Source: DATEPR01 sp036502345
Lineage (GTDB): Bacteria > Actinomycetota > Actinomycetes > Mycobacteriales > Pseudonocardiaceae
Assembly: GCA_036502345.1 (NCBI GenBank)
Contig: DASXYT010000060.1
Location: forward strand, 1 to 18,485
DNA: 18,485 nucleotides
Direction: 5' to 3'
The notes beneath the pieces were generated by a model. The model saw nothing but the letters and a program-made list of their open reading frames with translations, ran no database searches and had not been told where the DNA came from. The translations under genes and the position numbers were made by a program. The number at the start of each line of letters is the position of its first letter. The first letter of the stretch is position 1. Shown here in pieces: positions 15,317 to 18,485 of this stretch.

Positions 15317-15757
15317 TCAGGGCTGGAGATCCAGCAACGCCTTGCCGCTCGCCATGTCCAGCGGCACCGAGACCTGGTCGTGTGTGATGAGCCAGGTCCC
15401 GTCGAGCTTCTGGAAGCAGCCCGTCCATCGGACCCAGTGATCGCTCCTGATCCCGTTGCGCAACGTGCCGCTGATCCGGTTGAGGCTGTAGGCGAACGCC
15501 ACGTCATCGCCAACTGTGACCGTGAGATCGTGGATCTCGTAGCCGATCGGCCGCTGGTACGCCGTGAAGACGTCCTGCCAGTTCTGCCATTTCGCCGCCG
15601 CTCCCACGTGCCGCAGCGGGGGAGCGATGTCGAAGGACACGACGTCCTGGGCGAAGATCTCCTTCACCACGTCGAGATCCATGGTGTGAATCGCCGTGAC
15701 CAATGTGTCGATCCGCGCGCGGATCTCGGCTTCCTCAGCTGCGTACCGTGCGGCCAT
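15317..15757 (-). CDS. SnoaL/NTF2-like protein
   Basis: I chose the ATG at 15757 because GGAGGA lies just upstream. It yields 146 residues. An alternative ATG at 15808 would add 17 residues. The sequence fits the SnoaL-like cone-shaped fold: an N-terminal helix (EEAEIRARIDTLVTAI), then MDLDVVKEIFAQDVVSFDIAP, W-rich middle segments and alternating strands such as YEIHDLTVTVGDDVAFAY, ending in LDGTWLITHDQVSVPLDM. Such proteins act as small isomerases, cyclases or binding proteins; this type is often annotated as a ketosteroid-isomerase homologue. No catalytic set can be assigned. Its stop codon is directly adjacent to that of the convergent LysR gene, leaving no space for a terminator. Confidence 0.82.
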   Translation of the reverse strand: MAARYAAEEAEIRARIDTLVTAIHTMDLDVVKEIFAQDVVSFDIAPPLRHVGAAAKWQNWQDVFTAYQRPIGYEIHDLTVTVGDDVAFAYSLNRISGTLRNGIRSDHWVRWTGCFQKLDGTWLITHDQVSVPLDMASGKALLDLQP

Positions 15758-15852
15758 GATCAGTCCTCCGTCGTCGTCGTGTGCCAACGTGACGAAGTTG
15801 ATCTTCATTGTGTGACATCACTCAGGACGGCTGGACTGTCAGGACGCCGGGT

Positions 15853-15858
15853 TAGAGT
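15853..15858 (+). promoter_or_regulatory. -10 element of the toroid-protein gene (leaderless)
   Basis: TAGAGT is followed by six bases and then the GTG at 15865. No ribosome site fits this start. The spacing equals that of the DUF5997 and LysR-like genes. Confidence 0.45.
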
Positions 15859-15864
15859 CGCGGA

Positions 15865-16845
15865 GTGGTGACCAAGGACTTGATCGCGTGGCTACGCGAC
15901 TCTGATCCGGCCCTGCGCTGGCAGGTCGAACGTGATCTCGTGCGCGAACCACCGGAGGTCTGGGCGGCGACGCGGGCGAGGATCGCGACTGACGGGTTCG
16001 GCGCGCGCCTGCTTGCGCTCCAGGATCCGGACGGTCAGTGGGCTGGCGGCGCGTTCTTCCCTGGCAACTTCGACTTCCACGGTCCTGAGGCGGCAGAGGA
16101 AGGCGCGCAGCCCTGGACGGCGACGACGTGGACGCTCAACTCGCTGCGGGAGTGGGGGATGGACGCCACCGTCCTACGCGAACGCCGCACGGCGGAGTTG
16201 ATCGCCGAGAACAGCCGCTGGGAGTACGACAACCTGCCGTACTGGGATGGCGAGGTCGACTGCTGTATCAACGCGTGGACCGTCGCCAATGGTGTGTGGC
16301 TGGGCGCGGACATCACCGGCATCGTCGACTGGTTCGTCGAGCATCGGCTGTCCGACAGTGGTTGGAACTGCCAGTGGGTGGACGGCTCGACGCGATCGTC
16401 GTTCCACTCGACACTCAACTCCCTCAAGGGATTGCTCGTCCACGAGATCGCGACCGGCGGCACTGACGCGACGCGTGCCGCCCGGCGCTCCGGCGAGGAG
16501 TATCTGCTGCGGCGCGGTCTGCTCCGCAGGCTCTCGACGGGCGAACCGGTGGCACCGTGGGTGGATCAGTTCGCCTACCCGTTCCGCTGGCGCTACAGCG
16601 TGCTCAACGCAGCCGAGTACTTCCGCGCGGCCACATTGTTCGACGGCGCCGCACCCGATCCGCGGATGGCTGACGCGATCGAACTCATCAGGGCGGCCCG
16701 ACAGCCGGACGGCACGTGGCTGCAGGCGGGCCGGCAACCCGGCCGGGTGTGGTTCGAGGTCGACGTGCCGGCGGGGGAGCCCTCGAAGTGGCTGACCCTG
16801 TTCGGCACGCGAGTGCTCGACTGGTGGGACTCCCGGGCGCTCTAG
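15865..16845 (+). CDS. Terpene-cyclase-like alpha/alpha-toroid protein of unknown function
   Basis: A 326-residue soluble protein with the repeating helical pattern of the squalene-cyclase/prenyltransferase superfamily. QW-like segments are QDPDGQWAGG (52-61), SDSGWNCQW (163-171) and RQPDGTWLQAG (279-289). Between them lie an unusual YWDGEVDCCINAW (126-138) and the helix-rich TRSSFHSTLNSLKGLL. It is about half the length of a real squalene-hopene cyclase and shows no DxDD acid motif, so it is unlikely to be a triterpene cyclase. Relatives are usually annotated simply as squalene cyclase or prenyltransferase-like. The first of two tandem GTG codons is taken as start because a -10 hexamer sits six bases upstream. 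The following gene has its own ribosome site 270 bases later. Confidence 0.8.
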   Translation: MVTKDLIAWLRDSDPALRWQVERDLVREPPEVWAATRARIATDGFGARLLALQDPDGQWAGGAFFPGNFDFHGPEAAEEGAQPWTATTWTLNSLREWGMDATVLRERRTAELIAENSRWEYDNLPYWDGEVDCCINAWTVANGVWLGADITGIVDWFVEHRLSDSGWNCQWVDGSTRSSFHSTLNSLKGLLVHEIATGGTDATRAARRSGEEYLLRRGLLRRLSTGEPVAPWVDQFAYPFRWRYSVLNAAEYFRAATLFDGAAPDPRMADAIELIRAARQPDGTWLQAGRQPGRVWFEVDVPAGEPSKWLTLFGTRVLDWWDSRAL

Positions 16846-16889
16846 GTACTGACAGCGTCTCTGGTCAGCGGCGTTATCCGCAGTCGGTT

Positions 16890-16902
16890 TTACGTTGCGT
16901 AA
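16890..16902. repeat. Short inverted repeat in the intergenic region
   Basis: Arms TTACG and CGTAA flank TTG, 45 bases after the toroid gene stop and over 200 bases before the next start. This could be a regulator site. It is short enough to be chance. Confidence 0.25.
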
Positions 16903-16977
16903 CACCAGTCGCTGAGCGCATCTCGTTCGTCGGCAGGCGATGATAGGGGTGGAACGCCCGGCCCGGATCGAGGCCCG

Positions 16978-17005
16978 ACCCCCAGAATCAATTACCCTTG
17001 GGGGT
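16978..17005. promoter_or_regulatory. Inverted repeat upstream of the Tat-exported protein gene
   Basis: Seven-base arms ACCCCCA and TGGGGGT flank a 14-base AT-rich loop, about 110 bases before the ATG at 17115. Its size is plausible for an operator or for a weak terminator of the upstream toroid gene. The flanking DNA is noticeably more AT-rich than its surroundings, as expected of a promoter region. Confidence 0.4.
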
Positions 17006-17114
17006 TATTCGCGGGATAAAGCACGCGGATGCCTTCTAGACGGAGTGTCCGATTTCGAGCTACTTTGCTGCGCGTTCACGAATACGCCCCTGACTGGTGC
17101 CAAGGAGAGCAATC

Positions 17115-18485
17115 ATGGAACAGGAGCGATTAAACGCGCGGCCACCGAAGCGGAAGCATGGTCGCCGCACGGTGCTCAAGGCCGGGGCGGTCGGCACAGC
17201 CGCCGTATTCCTGGCCATGCTGGACGAACTGGCGTGGAGTCCGTTGCGCCCGGCGATGGCCGCGACGGCGCCGCCGGACATTCAATTCGATCTCGCCCCG
17301 TACATCGCTCCCGCTGCCAGTGTCGACGGCGTGATGATGCAGTTCGGGCCGGTGTTCACGCTTTTCCAGACGATCGACCTGAAGCGAAAGCCGACCAAGG
17401 CGGAGCAGACGATCTTCGCCAACGCGCTGGCCACCATCGAGAGCGCCTATCCGTTCAGCCCGGCCGGCGTGATGCTGATCATCTCCTACGGGATGGGCTA
17501 CTTCAGTTGGCTGCCTGGCGCGCTCGGCGCGGGCTCGGTGTCGTTCAACAACATTCCCCGTCTCGCCCTGAACAACAGTCGTTTCGTGCTGGAGGAGGCG
17601 GTCCCCGCTCCGACCGACGCCGGTCAGCCGGGCATCGTCAAGCGCAAGTTCGACTTCACCCCGGAGTTGGGCGGCACCGACATCCTGATCACCGCGCGCA
17701 GCGACGTCCGGGCGAACGCCGCCGACGTGCTGGACTGGCTGAAGGGCAGCAACACGCTCGCGGGCGAAGCCGTCCCGTCACCCGCGTTGCCGTGGATCTT
17801 CACCGGGCGGCGGGTGCAGTTCGCGCAACAGGGCCTGCCGAGGTTGATGGCGGAGCAGGACGGCCTCTACTACCAGGACCGCATCAACCCCGAGTCACCG
17901 ATGTGGATGGGCTTCGCCGACCAGCAGACCAGCAGTACCGGCCCTGCCACCGCGGTGACCTTCGGTGGCGGCAATGCCGGTATGCAATTGACCACGGCGC
18001 AGCCAGGGAGCTATTTCGACAACGGCGCGATCCAACACATGTCGCACGTGATCCTGGACCTTGAGGCGTTCTACGCGCGTGCGGGTGAGGCCGGTGCGGT
18101 CGAGGACGAGACCTACCTGGAGCGCGTCCAGTACATGTTCCGCTCGAACCCGCCACCGTCACTGGGCAACGGCAGCGACCCGTTCCTCAACGGCGGTGGC
18201 CCCGCCATCCTGCCCAATCTCTTCAAGGGCATCGACGACGCCGCCCAGAACGCCCAGGGCATCGACACGCTGGGCAACGCGCACCGCATCGGCCACCTCT
18301 CGGCGTTGCAGCGGTTCACCCGGGCGACCGACGGCACACCGCTGCACATTCGGATGGACGGTCCCGGCCTGGACAAGATGGATATCCCATCCATCCTGGT
18401 CGTGCCGGGCAACAGCGGAAACGTGCCCAAGCTGCAGTTCACGACATTCGTACCGACCGCCGATTTCTTCAACACCATCCGTATC
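17115..18485 (+). CDS. Tat-exported protein, 5' part (runs off the window)
   Basis: An open frame of 457 codons begins at an ATG with AAGGAGAG upstream and reaches the right edge without a stop. The first 50 residues form a Tat signal: basic start (PPKRKHGRRTVLK, twin Arg17-Arg18), a hydrophobic stretch at 23-35 and an AMA cleavage site near residue 49. The mature part has FDLAPYIAPAASVDGV, then FGPVFTLFQT, AYPFSPAGVMLIISYG, INPESPMWMGFADQQ and SYFDNGAIQHMSHVI. I recognise this as a family of actinobacterial Tat-exported proteins of unknown function that has been loosely linked to DyP-type peroxidases, from memory only. The folded cargo and Tat route fit a cofactor-containing protein. Gene length and C-terminus are unknown. 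Confidence 0.88.
   Translation, partial: MEQERLNARPPKRKHGRRTVLKAGAVGTAAVFLAMLDELAWSPLRPAMAATAPPDIQFDLAPYIAPAASVDGVMMQFGPVFTLFQTIDLKRKPTKAEQTIFANALATIESAYPFSPAGVMLIISYGMGYFSWLPGALGAGSVSFNNIPRLALNNSRFVLEEAVPAPTDAGQPGIVKRKFDFTPELGGTDILITARSDVRANAADVLDWLKGSNTLAGEAVPSPALPWIFTGRRVQFAQQGLPRLMAEQDGLYYQDRINPESPMWMGFADQQTSSTGPATAVTFGGGNAGMQLTTAQPGSYFDNGAIQHMSHVILDLEAFYARAGEAGAVEDETYLERVQYMFRSNPPPSLGNGSDPFLNGGGPAILPNLFKGIDDAAQNAQGIDTLGNAHRIGHLSALQRFTRATDGTPLHIRMDGPGLDKMDIPSILVVPGNSGNVPKLQFTTFVPTADFFNTIRI

Noticed and set aside
16850..16869. CTGAC/GTCAG hairpin after the toroid gene
   Set aside because: The stem is only five bases with a mismatch next to it and no following T tract, too weak to call a terminator.
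16940..18064. 374-codon plus-strand open frame
   Set aside because: It overlaps the Tat-exported protein in another frame, has low-complexity Arg/Gly-rich sequence and no ribosome site. The 17115 frame has a signal peptide, a ribosome site and conserved-looking segments.

Overview
The window is high-GC DNA from an actinomycete. GC-rich wobble positions, GTG/TTG starts, TANNNT -10 elements with leaderless starts, DUF5997 and DUF4291 proteins, a Tat-exported protein and a probable type-VII-type polymorphic toxin all fit this. A Pseudonocardiales-like soil genus is likely, but that is inference from protein style only. I see no rRNA, tRNA, CRISPR array, transposase or phage gene. The window holds thirteen genes supported as real coding regions, one of them running off the right edge, plus one degraded remnant.

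Left region (1-2750): a FAD-dependent aromatic monooxygenase with an unusual C-terminal membrane domain reads leftward. A MarR-family regulator reads rightward from the same 121-bp intergenic region. That region carries two related palindromes 30 bp apart, one over the likely transcription start of the monooxygenase and the other over its -35 box. This looks like an inducible detoxification or drug-modification pair under MarR control. Directly after the MarR stop lies a 42-codon in-frame scrap of a helical-repeat protein without a start codon.

Toxin region (2764-8088): a small protein with two peptidoglycan-binding domains reads leftward. Divergent from it is a 1342-residue RHS-repeat polymorphic toxin with a helical ESX-like N-terminus, a Gly/Pro/Lys-rich linker, a DUF6531 segment, about twenty YD repeats, an RHS core with two DPxGL sites and a 153-residue C-terminal toxin domain. 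Seven bases later starts a tryptophan-rich 168-residue protein, the presumed immunity partner.

Housekeeping-like region (8098-9955): a DUF4291 protein, a DUF5997 protein with a strong hairpin terminator, and a divergent LysR-type substrate-binding-domain protein that lacks a DNA-binding domain. The DUF5997 and LysR-like genes both appear to be leaderless.

Secreted nuclease (10028-13285, minus strand): a Sec-exported ExeM/NucH-type nuclease with a lamin-tail domain, an Ig-like domain, an endonuclease/exonuclease/phosphatase domain and three tandem chitin-binding (CBM5/12-like) modules. It has a readable promoter and shares a convergent hairpin terminator with the LysR-like gene.

Right region (13480-18485): a metallo-beta-lactamase-fold hydrolase and a divergent LysR regulator share an 82-bp region with two dyads. 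A SnoaL/NTF2-like protein abuts the LysR gene tail to tail with zero spacing. It is followed by a terpene-cyclase-like alpha/alpha-toroid protein of unknown role with a leaderless start, and finally by the 5' 457 codons of a Tat-exported protein that continues beyond the window.
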